Under the pieces are notes generated by a model. The model had not been told where the DNA came from. It worked only from the letters and a program-made list of their open reading frames with translations, and ran no database searches. Positions 55,525 through 63,367 of a stretch of DNA of 64,000 nt are shown here, one piece after another (positions within the stretch are counted from its first letter, which is position 1; the number at the start of each line of letters is the position of its first letter). Position numbers and translations under genes: made by a program. This stretch comes from Methanoculleus horonobensis (GTDB lineage: Archaea > Halobacteriota > Methanomicrobia > Methanomicrobiales > Methanoculleaceae), in NCBI RefSeq assembly GCF_001602375.1, contig NZ_BCNY01000015.1, forward strand, positions 62,001 through 126,000, written 5' to 3'.

Positions 55525-55906
55525 AAGCGTGAGCGTCAGCGAACGTGAGCACCGGAGGTGGAGAAGCGTGAGCGTCAGCGAACGTGAGCACCGGAGGTGG
55601 AGAAGCGTGAGCGTCAGCGAACGTGAGCACCGGAGGTGGAGAAGCGTGAGCGTCAGCGAACGTGAGCACCGGAGGTGGAGAAGCGTGAGCGTCAGCGAAC
55701 GTGAGCACCGGAGGTGGAGAAGCGTGAGCGTCAGCGAACGTGAGCACCGGAGGTGGAGAAGCGTGAGCGTCAGCGAACGTGAGCACCGGAGGTGGAGAAG
55801 CGTGAGCGTCAGCGAACGTGAGCACCGGAGGTGGAGAAGCGTGAGCGTCAGCGAACGTGAGCACCGGAGGTGGAGAAGCGTGAGCGTCAGCGAACGTGAG
55901 CACCGG
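55525..55906. repeat. 39-bp tandem repeat array (nine full copies and one partial)
   Basis: Copies begin at 55525, 55564, 55603, 55642, 55681, 55720, 55759, 55798, 55837 and 55876; the last is cut after 31 bases. All full copies are identical by eye. Each unit contains CGTGAGC twice and the small hairpin CACC-GGA-GGTG. The period is divisible by three and stop-free in several frames on both strands, so it creates false reading frames. There are no spacers, so it is not CRISPR. It lies just after the frh terminator. Confidence 0.97.
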
Positions 55907-56196
55907 GTATCCCCACAATCCACCGTGTCGGAACAGACTCTCGAGTGCTCAATCCCCCGATAGCCGCTCGTCCCTCAATTCCGATCTCCACGACCAGAAC
56001 AGGGTTTCCAATAGAGGCGATCGCCGCTATCCGGCCAGAGACGCCCTTACCCGGAGGTAGGGGCCGTCATCGTTGAAAAAAATCGGGAGGGGATCTCCCC
56101 ACGGGGGGGGTTCCTGTTTAATCGGCGAGAGATGGCAGGTGCTCTCTGCCGTCATACGTTACGCTGAAGTTATCTTTCCGGGTAGCGTGTTCGTAT
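55907..56196. other. Spacer after the tandem array
   Basis: 290 bases with no supported gene. The short inverted repeat GGGGA-TC-TCCCC (56089-56100) and a G8 run shortly after it are the only features seen. It lies downstream of the 3' end of the leftward SpeD-like gene. Confidence 0.3.
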
Positions 56197-56643
56197 TTAG
56201 TCCCTGAACAGTACCTGGTATGTTACCGATTCTGCTCCAAAAAAGTCCCTGCAGAACTCCGCTGCTTTCGCGGGCTCGTACTCTTTGCAGCTGAAGATGT
56301 CGAGGTAGGCCGCGTTGGTCTCGTTCGCGAAGTGACCGGAGACGAGCGATGTCTCGATGAGCTGGGTCATGGAAAACCCTGCAACCCTCTCGCAAGGGCC
56401 GAAGTGGATGATCTGTGGTTCGCCGAACCTCTTCATCTCGATGAGGTCGCATAGTTCGATGATGAACCGGTGAATCTTCTCACCGTCTCGTATCGATGCC
56501 GGGTCACACCCCTTCAGATCCACGCTCGTATACAGTCCCCAGCACCCGCGCTGCTTGAACTGTGCAACGATCTCTGCGTCGCTTAACGTCTCTGCCATAA
56601 CGTTGCTTGCTACAACGTTGTTTGTCATTGCCTTACTTACCAT
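56197..56643 (-). CDS. SpeD-like pyruvoyl decarboxylase (S-adenosylmethionine decarboxylase family)
   Basis: A 148-residue protein matching prokaryotic SpeD. GCWGLYTSVDLKGCDPAS, HFGPCERVAGF and YLDIFSC follow the family order. In the cleavage region (IETSLVSGH) the Ser that becomes pyruvoyl, the proton-source His five residues later and the catalytic Cys of DIFSC keep their spacing. However, the residue before the Ser is Thr instead of Glu and the next is Leu instead of His. The substrate may therefore not be SAM; relatives decarboxylate arginine or ornithine. The ATG at 56643 with a GGTGAG site is preferred over 56718. Confidence 0.78.
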   Translation of the reverse strand: MVSKAMTNNVVASNVMAETLSDAEIVAQFKQRGCWGLYTSVDLKGCDPASIRDGEKIHRFIIELCDLIEMKRFGEPQIIHFGPCERVAGFSMTQLIETSLVSGHFANETNAAYLDIFSCKEYEPAKAAEFCRDFFGAESVTYQVLFRD

Positions 56644-57199
56644 GATCTCACCTTCGAGACAAACTCTGATCGATTGATCACTGTAGTTTTTGATAGTTCT
56701 GATTTTAAACTTATCCATGCTACTAATGGGAAATAACCGTTATTTCTCGGTTAGGCGTGAGCAATCCCGAGGTATCCACAATTCTAAGGCACATTTTTGC
56801 CAGATTTTTGAATCGGTGACTTTGCGTTGCCTATTTGCGTTTTAGTAGTCATAATGCTATAGATAAATCACACTACGTATGAATAACCCCGGACACCAAA
56901 TTTTTTCCACGGACTTTGCTCCGGGGGTTTTCGGGCAGAAGAGGTCTTAAAAGACAGGTCTTTTTTCGACACGGTTTCCGGACACCATTTCGGATGGGAG
57001 AAACCAATAAGGCGGAGATAGGAAATATTCGCCCCCGCACCGGTCTCGATCCCGACCAAAAAGCAGCCGGGCCGCGACTACGGAACCCCTCTGCCGGCCC
57101 CTGAAATCAGTGTATCTCTGCCGGGCAACGCGCACCCCCGGCCTCCCGTCACCCACCCAACCGGGGTCTTCGGGCATGACCCGCCGCAGCCGGGTTCCT
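56644..57199. other. Regulatory and AT-rich spacer before the SpeD-like gene
   Basis: 556 bases. Palindrome TGATC-GATT-GATCA (56667-56680) lies 24 bases upstream of the SpeD-like start, and GAAATAA-CCG-TTATTTC (56730-56746) lies further up. A direct repeat CCGGACACCA occurs at 56889-56898 and 56978-56987, each near a T6 run. No coding region is convincing here. Confidence 0.45.
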
Positions 57200-57352
57200 T
57201 CACCGGACCTCCGGTGGGCACCGGTGGGTGCGCCGGACGTGGGCGTGAAGGGCTTCGAGCGCGGGGTATTGCCTGCCGCAGAACGGACAGATGAACTCGC
57301 CCATCTCCACCAGATCGGGGGGTCTTCTCCTCCGCGGCGGTTCGCCCGTCAT
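57200..57352 (-). CDS. Small C2H2 zinc-finger protein
   Basis: A 50-residue protein. One classic finger is visible: ICPFCGRQYPALEALHAHV then RRTH, i.e. C-x2-C-x12-H-x4-H by position, preceded by an Arg/Pro-rich basic start. The start overlaps the stop of the phosphoesterase gene by ATGA, so the two are translationally coupled. C2H2 fingers in small archaeal proteins bind DNA, RNA or partner proteins. Coupling to a DNA-end-processing enzyme suggests a DNA-related role. It is a very short gene easily missed. Confidence 0.72.
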   Translation of the reverse strand: MTGEPPRRRRPPDLVEMGEFICPFCGRQYPALEALHAHVRRTHRCPPEVR

Positions 57353-57945
57353 TCGATCCTCCCCTCCGCGATCTCATTGAGCGATCGCCCGGAGACGACC
57401 GAACGGGGTTCCGTCACGACCGGGTTTCTCCCGGGGTCGGCCTCGGCATCATCCATCTTCACAAGCAGCCAGGCCTCGCCTTTCCCGGTTCTGAAACGGG
57501 TGAGGGCGTAGCCGCCCCGGAGTTTCTCCCCCTCCAGCCGGAAGGATACGTGGCCCCGCCGGATGGCCTCGGCGACCTCGATCCTCTTCCCCACCTTCTC
57601 TGTCAGGTTCTGGTAGGTTCCCCGGTCCCAGACGAGAACCGTCCCGGCCCCGTAACTCCCCTCCGGGATGACGCCCTCGAAGCCGGCATAGTCGAGCGGA
57701 TGATCCTCCGTCGGCACGGCGAGGCGCTTCTCCTTCGGGCTCATTGACGGCCCTTTCGGAACCGCCCAGGACTTCAGCACCCCGTCGGCCTCCAGGCGGA
57801 AGTCGTAGTGGAGCGTGGTCGCATCGTGCTTCTGGATGACGAAACGCGGACGGGCACCTACCGCGTCCTGCTCACCTCGCGGCTCCGGCGTCCGGGAAAA
57901 GTCCCTTCTGTCGTGATACTCCTCAAGCGTGTCGGGATCGGCCAT
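57349..57945 (-). CDS. LigD-type DNA 3'-phosphoesterase
   Basis: A 198-residue stand-alone PE domain. The metal-binding motif is QKHDATTLHYDFRLE, then SWAVPKGPS; HPLDYAGFEGVIPEGSYGAG and the C-terminal TRFRTGKGEAWLLVK segment complete the fold. PE domains remove 3'-terminal ribonucleotides or phosphates at breaks, preparing ends for ligation. In bacteria PE is fused to ligase D; in several archaea it stands alone, as here, with a zinc-finger gene next to it (ATGA overlap). Ku and a ligase are not in the window. Confidence 0.92.
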   Translation of the reverse strand: MADPDTLEEYHDRRDFSRTPEPRGEQDAVGARPRFVIQKHDATTLHYDFRLEADGVLKSWAVPKGPSMSPKEKRLAVPTEDHPLDYAGFEGVIPEGSYGAGTVLVWDRGTYQNLTEKVGKRIEVAEAIRRGHVSFRLEGEKLRGGYALTRFRTGKGEAWLLVKMDDAEADPGRNPVVTEPRSVVSGRSLNEIAEGRIE

Positions 57946-58049
57946 ACCAGAACTCCGGCACGGCCCGGGATAAGGGTTTTCCCGATCACGATGCTTCGCT
58001 ACGTCGTTGAGAGAGCCCGCCGGCAGTCAGGCAGGCGAAATGCCCGGGT

Positions 58050-60455
58050 CTATCGGTTCCGCTCCGACGCCGGGACGATCCGGATGTTCATCTTCTCCGA
58101 GCCGATGATCAGGATCCCCTCCCCCGGCTGGAAGTTGAGGAGATCCTTCTCGCTCACCTCGAAGAACTTGGCGTTCTCCTGGGCCTGCTTCTTGTTCTCG
58201 GAACGCATGCAGAACTTCACGGCGATGTTTGCGAGGATCTCCTCGTTGAAGTGGGCGATCAGTTGCGACGCGAGGATCAGCGAGACCCCGAACTTCCGCA
58301 TCTCGGTCGCGTACTTGTTCAAGACCGCCTTGATCGAGGACTTCGAACCGCTCTTCTGGCTCACCAGGAGTTTCGCCTCGTCGACGATGACAAAGAGCCG
58401 GAACTTCGCCCGCTCGTCCTCCGTTCCGCGCGGGATCTCGCCCGTCGCCTGGAGGGTGTAGTAGATGCGCCGGAGGAAGAGGTCCGCAAAGAGATAGCGC
58501 AGGTTCTCCGGGAGGGCGTTTAAGTTGATATGGGTGATCCCGCCGGAGAGGATCGTGGGGATCGAGATCTTCTCCTCGCCGGAGAAGAGTTTGTAATCGA
58601 AGATGTCCTCGAGGTAGGCCGGGATCGCCTCGTCCTCGCAGTTCATGATCTCCCCCTCGATGTCGTCGAAGTCGAGCACCCGCGTCCAGGTCTCGGTCTT
58701 CCCCGTGATCCCGGACATCCGGTAGCAGTCCTTGATGATGTTCTTGATCTTCCGGCGCTGCTGGATACCGAGCGTGGGAAAATTGATCGAGATGGCGTCG
58801 ACGAAGTCCGAGGTCGCCCGGAGCGGGGTGATCTCGTCGATATCGGGGTCGAGTTCCAGCGGGTTGAAGTAGTACTCACCGCCCTCGCGGATCTTATAGG
58901 ATCGGATATCGCCATTGCTCGCGGCCATGTCCCCGTGGAAGTCGATCAGGACGACCGGCATCGCCTGCGCCGCGAGTTCCGAGGCGATACACCGGATCGT
59001 CTCGGTCTTGCCGGCGCCCGAACCGCCGAGGATGATCATGTGGCCGTTGTTGAGCTGCCCGGGCGACCAGTTGACCCGCGGCCCGTCCTGCGCATGCCCG
59101 AGGAAGATGTCGAACCCCCCGGCGCGGGGAATCCCCGCCGGGACGGGTGCAGGTTCGGCGGAACGGCGTTCCGCAACGACGGCATTTGAGGGGGTTCCGC
59201 GGGACGGGGCGGCACGCCGGCGTGCGGGCGGCGGCACGATCGGGAGCGGCTCCTCCACCTCCTCGTCCTCTTCTTCCGCCTCATCGTCCTCTTCTTCCGC
59301 CTCATCGGGGAAGACGGGTTCCTCCCACTCGTCCTCCTCAGCCGCGGGTGCGGGCGTCAGGACCGGGATCTCCTCCATAACGGGAGACGGCTCCTCGAGG
59401 ATGGGGGAGGAAGGCTCCTCCTCCGGAGCGGAGCGGTCGATGACGATCTTCTCGGCAACCTCGACCATCAGCGCCCGCCCGAGATCGCGCAGGCGCATAT
59501 CGTAGAGGTTCCGGTCCTTGACGATGAACCGGGCAAGGTCGACCCCGTCATCCTCACGCACCCCTTCGAGGACGTAGATCGCGTCGTCGAGTTCCGCGAG
59601 CACCTTCGCGAGTTCGCGGCGGTGAGCAGGCGACGCGCGGATACGGTCGTAGTCCTCCCCGCAGGCAAGGTAGCGCAGGACGGTGAACGTCGAGTAGAAC
59701 GACTCGAGGAGCATGTCGTAGTGCTCCCTGATCGCCGGATCGATCCGCTCGAGCACCCCCTTGAGGATGTACGCGAACTCCGGCGGGAAGGTGTAGACGA
59801 CGCCGTCGGCCTTTGCGCCGTCGAGATCGTATGCGTAGGCGAGAACCGCGCACCCGGCGCCCCTGAGCCGGGAGGCGAACCGTTCGCACTCGGTAAAGAG
59901 GCCCGGACAGTTGTTGAGGAGGAAACTGATGAACATCTCCTCGGTGCGGGGGAGCGTGGACGGGAAGGTCTTGTTGACGAACGACCCCTTCACCGTCCCT
60001 GCGAGAAGGGCCGGGACGACCTCGTGGATCTCACGGGCGAGGCTCTCGATGTCCAGCGCCCGGAGCCGTGCCTCCATCAGCGGCCGGGCTATCGCTTCGC
60101 CGGTAGGGGTCGCCGTTAACACCGTCGTGCCGTGCCAGGAGGCGGACTCGATGAGGCCGACCTGCCTGAGCGCAAAGAGCGGCCCGGACGTGTAGGCATA
60201 ACAGCTCTGTTCGACCACGCCCGCCCCTTCTCCCCGGGACGACGCGCTGTTCTGGGCGATGTAGATGTAGAGGAGCGTCTCGATGACGTCGCGAACCTCC
60301 TGCAGCCGGAAATCCCGCAGGTACTCGGTGACGGCGGAAGGAAACGACTCCGTCAGGGCCGGAATCTCGGCATCTGCATAGCCTGTGGCTTTGAGTGCTT
60401 TGGCAAGGTCTGTTGACACGGATTCACCAGCAGGTGGGTTCTTCTCGTGGTGCAC
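58050..60455 (-). CDS. HerA/FtsK-type DNA translocase-like ATPase with N-terminal domain
   Basis: An 801-residue protein starting with GTG. Residues 1-340 form an unrecognised helical domain. Residues about 345-440 are acidic and Pro-rich (runs of EEEDDEAEEEDEE), probably a flexible hinge. The ATPase core follows: Walker A GGSGAGKTETIR near 475, LIDFHGD, Walker B LFVIVDEAKLL and the conserved ILASQL. This matches the HerA/DUF87 branch of FtsK-like DNA pumps. HerA normally works with NurA, which is not next to it. It could act in end resection, plasmid transfer or defence. Its start is divergent from a histidine kinase. Confidence 0.85.
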   Translation of the reverse strand: MHHEKNPPAGESVSTDLAKALKATGYADAEIPALTESFPSAVTEYLRDFRLQEVRDVIETLLYIYIAQNSASSRGEGAGVVEQSCYAYTSGPLFALRQVGLIESASWHGTTVLTATPTGEAIARPLMEARLRALDIESLAREIHEVVPALLAGTVKGSFVNKTFPSTLPRTEEMFISFLLNNCPGLFTECERFASRLRGAGCAVLAYAYDLDGAKADGVVYTFPPEFAYILKGVLERIDPAIREHYDMLLESFYSTFTVLRYLACGEDYDRIRASPAHRRELAKVLAELDDAIYVLEGVREDDGVDLARFIVKDRNLYDMRLRDLGRALMVEVAEKIVIDRSAPEEEPSSPILEEPSPVMEEIPVLTPAPAAEEDEWEEPVFPDEAEEEDDEAEEEDEEVEEPLPIVPPPARRRAAPSRGTPSNAVVAERRSAEPAPVPAGIPRAGGFDIFLGHAQDGPRVNWSPGQLNNGHMIILGGSGAGKTETIRCIASELAAQAMPVVLIDFHGDMAASNGDIRSYKIREGGEYYFNPLELDPDIDEITPLRATSDFVDAISINFPTLGIQQRRKIKNIIKDCYRMSGITGKTETWTRVLDFDDIEGEIMNCEDEAIPAYLEDIFDYKLFSGEEKISIPTILSGGITHINLNALPENLRYLFADLFLRRIYYTLQATGEIPRGTEDERAKFRLFVIVDEAKLLVSQKSGSKSSIKAVLNKYATEMRKFGVSLILASQLIAHFNEEILANIAVKFCMRSENKKQAQENAKFFEVSEKDLLNFQPGEGILIIGSEKMNIRIVPASERNR

Positions 60456-60794
60456 GGTGCGCTACACGATGCCGCATCACGCAACGCTGCCCTGCAGGCA
60501 GGTGCATCAGTGAAGCGGGCAGTTGGAATAGTTTCGCTCTACGACCTATTAAACATAGGCAGTTTGCAGAAAACCGGCCGCATCCGGCAGAATGCTCCCA
60601 TATCGGGGAGACACTCCTCTGCATCGCTCCAGGAGAGGCTGCCGTCAGATCCCCTGGATCTCCTGTGCCCGATATCGCCCGAGACCACCCGTCTGACCCC
60701 GATATCCTCCAACAGAAAGGAATCACGGGGGATTTTCATGCCAACAATATTATATTATTGCCACCATATATTGACCTGCCGAGGTGGGCACCCC
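60456..60794. promoter_or_regulatory. Divergent promoter region between HerA-like and kinase genes
   Basis: 339 bases. A TATA-rich stretch AATATTATATTATTG (around 60745-60760) lies about 40 bases before the kinase GTG, which itself follows GAGGTG. On the other strand a weaker TTTAATA lies near 60545-60555 for the HerA-like gene. The open frame that extends over this region shows no recognisable protein. Confidence 0.45.
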
Positions 60795-62216
60795 GTGACT
60801 ACCCTTACCGAACACCAGCGAGCGGCCATCGTCATGGCACTCCTCGTAATATCGGTCTTCCTGACCTACTACTTCCACGCGGTCCTGATGCTCGGAACCG
60901 TCTTTTCGCACTTCTTCTACATCCCGATCATCCTGACCGCGCTCTGGTGGGAGAAGCGGAGCATACTGGTCGCTATCTTTCTCGGCGGGCTCGTCGTCGT
61001 CAGCAGCCTCCTTTACCGGCCCGATCTCCTGACCCTGAACGACTACGGACGCGCACTGATGTTCATCGTCATCGCCTTCGTCGTCGCATCCCTCTCCGAG
61101 CAGCTCAAAGGGCGGGAACAGGAGGTGAAGAGGCAGAGGGATCTCATGCAGCGTTACCTGGACGTGGCGGGCGTCCTCTTCGCCGTCATCGGCACCGACC
61201 ACACCATCCGGCTCGTCAATCGCCACGGGTGCGAGCTGCTCGGTTACCGGGAAGAGGAACTGCTCGGGAAGGACTGGTTCGACACAGTCGTCCCCGGAGG
61301 GCTCCGGGAGGCGCGACGGCAGGCTTTCGACGAGGCGATTGCCCGGAAAGCCGCCCTCCCGGGGCAGCGGGAGAACCCTGTCGTCACGCGGAGCGGCGAC
61401 GAACTGATCCTCGCGTGGCAGGACACCGTGTTCACCGGCGACGACGGCCGACCGCTCGGGGTAATCGGGTCGGGGGCCGACATCACCGACCGTATCCGGG
61501 CCGAAAAGGAGCTGCGGGAGGCTCACGACGAGGCGAACCTCTACCTCGACATCATGACGCACGATATCAACAACGCGAACGCCGTCGCTCTCGGGTATGC
61601 CGACCTGCTCGAGACGACGCTCGGCGCGGGGGAGCGGGAGATGGTTCGGAAACTCAGGGCCGGCGTCGACCGGAGCATCGAGATCATCCAGAACGTCACG
61701 ACGATAAGAAGGCTGCACTCCCATGAGACGGCGACGAAGCCCGTCGACCTCGACGCGATCGTCAGGGCCGAGATCGCCCACCATCCCGGCGCCCGGATCG
61801 CGTATCGGGGAGAAACGGTCGGGGTCATGGCCGACGACCTTCTCTCCGAGGTCTTTGCAAACCTCATCGGCAACAGTATCAAGTTCGGGGACCCGGAGAT
61901 CGAGATCACCGTCAGGGTCGAGGAGAGCGGCGATCAGGTCGAGGTCTCGGTCGAGGATACCGGGCCCGGGGTGCCCGATGCAGTCAAACCAATCCTCTTC
62001 ACCCGTTTTGCGCGGGGGAAGAGCAGCAGGAGCGGGAAAGGGCTCGGGCTCTACATCACCCGCACCCTGATCGAACGCTACGGCGGCCGGGTATGGGTCG
62101 ATGACCGGGTTCCGGGGCGTCCGGAATGCGGCGCGGCGTTCCGGTTCACCCTCCTCCGGTCGGGCTGGAGACGGAAGCCGCCGGCGGCCTGCCCGTTGGT
62201 CACTGCCAGATCTTGA
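60795..62216 (+). CDS. Membrane sensor histidine kinase with one PAS domain
   Basis: A 473-residue protein starting with GTG behind GAGGTG. Residues about 10-105 form four membrane segments; His39 followed by FFY, Trp51-Trp52 and Arg55 align with the membrane HEAT protein at 11.6-12.8 kb. A PAS domain lies near 120-235. The phosphoacceptor His is in DIMTHDINNANAV, followed by the ATPase boxes NLIGNSIKFG, DTGPGVPD and GKGLGLYITRTLIERYGG. No response regulator is adjacent, so it may be an orphan. It overlaps the next, convergent gene by 17 bases. Confidence 0.92.
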   Translation: MTTLTEHQRAAIVMALLVISVFLTYYFHAVLMLGTVFSHFFYIPIILTALWWEKRSILVAIFLGGLVVVSSLLYRPDLLTLNDYGRALMFIVIAFVVASLSEQLKGREQEVKRQRDLMQRYLDVAGVLFAVIGTDHTIRLVNRHGCELLGYREEELLGKDWFDTVVPGGLREARRQAFDEAIARKAALPGQRENPVVTRSGDELILAWQDTVFTGDDGRPLGVIGSGADITDRIRAEKELREAHDEANLYLDIMTHDINNANAVALGYADLLETTLGAGEREMVRKLRAGVDRSIEIIQNVTTIRRLHSHETATKPVDLDAIVRAEIAHHPGARIAYRGETVGVMADDLLSEVFANLIGNSIKFGDPEIEITVRVEESGDQVEVSVEDTGPGVPDAVKPILFTRFARGKSSRSGKGLGLYITRTLIERYGGRVWVDDRVPGRPECGAAFRFTLLRSGWRRKPPAACPLVTARS

Positions 62217-62682
62217 CCGGATCGATCGCAGCGTCGATGATCAGGTCGAAGTCGAAGACTTCGAGCCAGCCCATCTTCTGAAACATCCGCATGAAACAGA
62301 TGCCCACGACCTTCGCCCCGGGATGGGCCGCGACGACCGCCTGCACCGCTTCTTTCTCGACCGGGACGCCCGGCATCGAGAGACCGCCCATCAGGACGAT
62401 CACCTTCGGGTCGAGGCTGGCCGCGTCGCCGGATATCTGCATCCCGACACCCTCGACGGGGCGAACCGCCTTCGCCGCCGCCTCGTCCACGTACGGCACG
62501 TAGACCTGCTCGATGGGGAGATCCCGGACGGCGAACCCCAGGAGTTCGATGAAGGGGGTGCAGGTTCCGGGACAGCCGTAGTAGACGACCTGGTCGCCCT
62601 CGTTGAGCCCTGCCTCCTTGAGGTACGCCTTGAACGGCCGGAGCATCCCCGGAACGCCGGAAAGTTGCTCTTTTAATTCCAT
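62200..62682 (-). CDS. DUF2124-like conserved methanogen protein
   Basis: A 160-residue protein. It has a Rossmann-like pattern (GDQVVYYGCPGTCTPFIELLGF, KVIVLMGGLSMPGV, KVVGICFMRMFQKMGW). The Cys pair in YGCPGTCTPF may bind metal or be redox-active. This matches, by memory, DUF2124 proteins of methanogens, for which no function is known. The ATG at 62682 is preferred over 62730 because the protein starts MELKEQLSGVPGM there, as an amphipathic helix. It is first of four leftward small genes. Confidence 0.72.
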   Translation of the reverse strand: MELKEQLSGVPGMLRPFKAYLKEAGLNEGDQVVYYGCPGTCTPFIELLGFAVRDLPIEQVYVPYVDEAAAKAVRPVEGVGMQISGDAASLDPKVIVLMGGLSMPGVPVEKEAVQAVVAAHPGAKVVGICFMRMFQKMGWLEVFDFDLIIDAAIDPVKIWQ

Positions 62683-62733
62683 GAAGGTCTGGTTGTCGCC
62701 GGGGAATATACCGTTTCCGGATGCGGCCAATAT

Positions 62734-63081
62734 CTAGAGTAACCCGCATCCGGAGAGGTGGTAGAGCCTTCGGACGCGCTCGGCCGCCTCCTCTGATACC
62801 GCGCCCTGGATGCGGACGAGGATGGTCTCGATATCCTCTTCGGGCATGCACCCGAGATCTTCCCGGCCGGCGAGGATCTGGTCGGCGAGGTATCCCCAGT
62901 CCTCGTCCGAGAGCCGGGCGACCCGTTCTGCAAAATCCTCCTCGTCCGCTGCGATGTGGTTTGAGACCGGCGGGAGGATCGAGTGGAACTCGTGGCCCGA
63001 CTCCGGGCAGAGGACGCCGCTGTACTCGGGGGCCAGTTTTCGGAGGATGGCAAAGTCCTTCTCGTCAAGTTCGCGTGCCAT
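62734..63081 (-). CDS. Small conserved-looking protein of unknown function
   Basis: A 115-residue acidic, mostly helical protein (DEKDFAILRKLAPEYSG, DEEDFAERVARLSDEDWGYLADQIL, EEAAERVRRLYHLSGCGLL). The ATG at 63081 has a GGAGAG site; another in-frame ATG is at 63093. Single Cys residues at LCPESGHEF, LGCMPEED and SGCGLL might bind metal. It is 51 bases upstream of the DUF2124-like gene. I do not recognise a family. Confidence 0.6.
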   Translation of the reverse strand: MARELDEKDFAILRKLAPEYSGVLCPESGHEFHSILPPVSNHIAADEEDFAERVARLSDEDWGYLADQILAGREDLGCMPEEDIETILVRIQGAVSEEAAERVRRLYHLSGCGLL

Positions 63082-63130
63082 GGTTCTCTCCATTCATGGG
63101 AGCACGTTCCGGCAAAAAAGTGTTCGGCAG

Positions 63131-63316
63131 CTACGACTCCGAGAGGAGTTTTCCCGCCCGGGCGATGTTCTCCGTGTCGAGCTCCTCAAAGAAGATGGTG
63201 ACCACCTGTGGGTCGACCCCGAACGTCTTCGTGACCGCGGCGGTGATCTCGTCTGCGAGTATCCGTTTCTGCTCAAGCGACCGTCCTTTGGCCATACGAA
63301 TGGTTATTACCGGCAT
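63131..63316 (-). CDS. 4-oxalocrotonate tautomerase family protein
   Basis: A 61-residue protein. Pro2 (MPVITIRM), which becomes the N-terminal catalytic proline, and the GRSLEQKRILADEITAAV helix are characteristic; the length is that of the small tautomerase subunit, which forms hexamers. The Arg near position 12-13 is kept. Methanogen members have no assigned substrate. It lies 49 bases upstream of the previous gene and 51 bases after the polyprenyl synthase on the same strand. Confidence 0.87.
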   Translation of the reverse strand: MPVITIRMAKGRSLEQKRILADEITAAVTKTFGVDPQVVTIFFEELDTENIARAGKLLSES

Positions 63317-63367
63317 GATCTCTCAAAAGAGTGTTGGGCGGGAGGGTATTTATCGTTGCGCAGGCCG

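Noticed and set aside
55525-55906. CRISPR array
   Set aside because: Repeats are head to tail with no spacers, and there are no cas genes in the window.
55498-55963. Repetitive proteins of 130-145 residues on both strands over the 39-bp array
   Set aside because: The period is a multiple of three and stop-free, so frames stay open in several phases on both strands. No start signal and no reason to prefer any frame.
57078-57511. Alternative frames of about 100-133 codons around the zinc-finger gene
   Set aside because: They have no motif, whereas the 50-residue frame between 57200 and 57352 has a complete C2H2 finger and an ATGA overlap.
60447-60794. Extending the second kinase upstream to 60447
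   Set aside because: The extra 116 residues have no hydrophobic or conserved features and cover the TATA box. A GTG with a good ribosome site lies at 60795.
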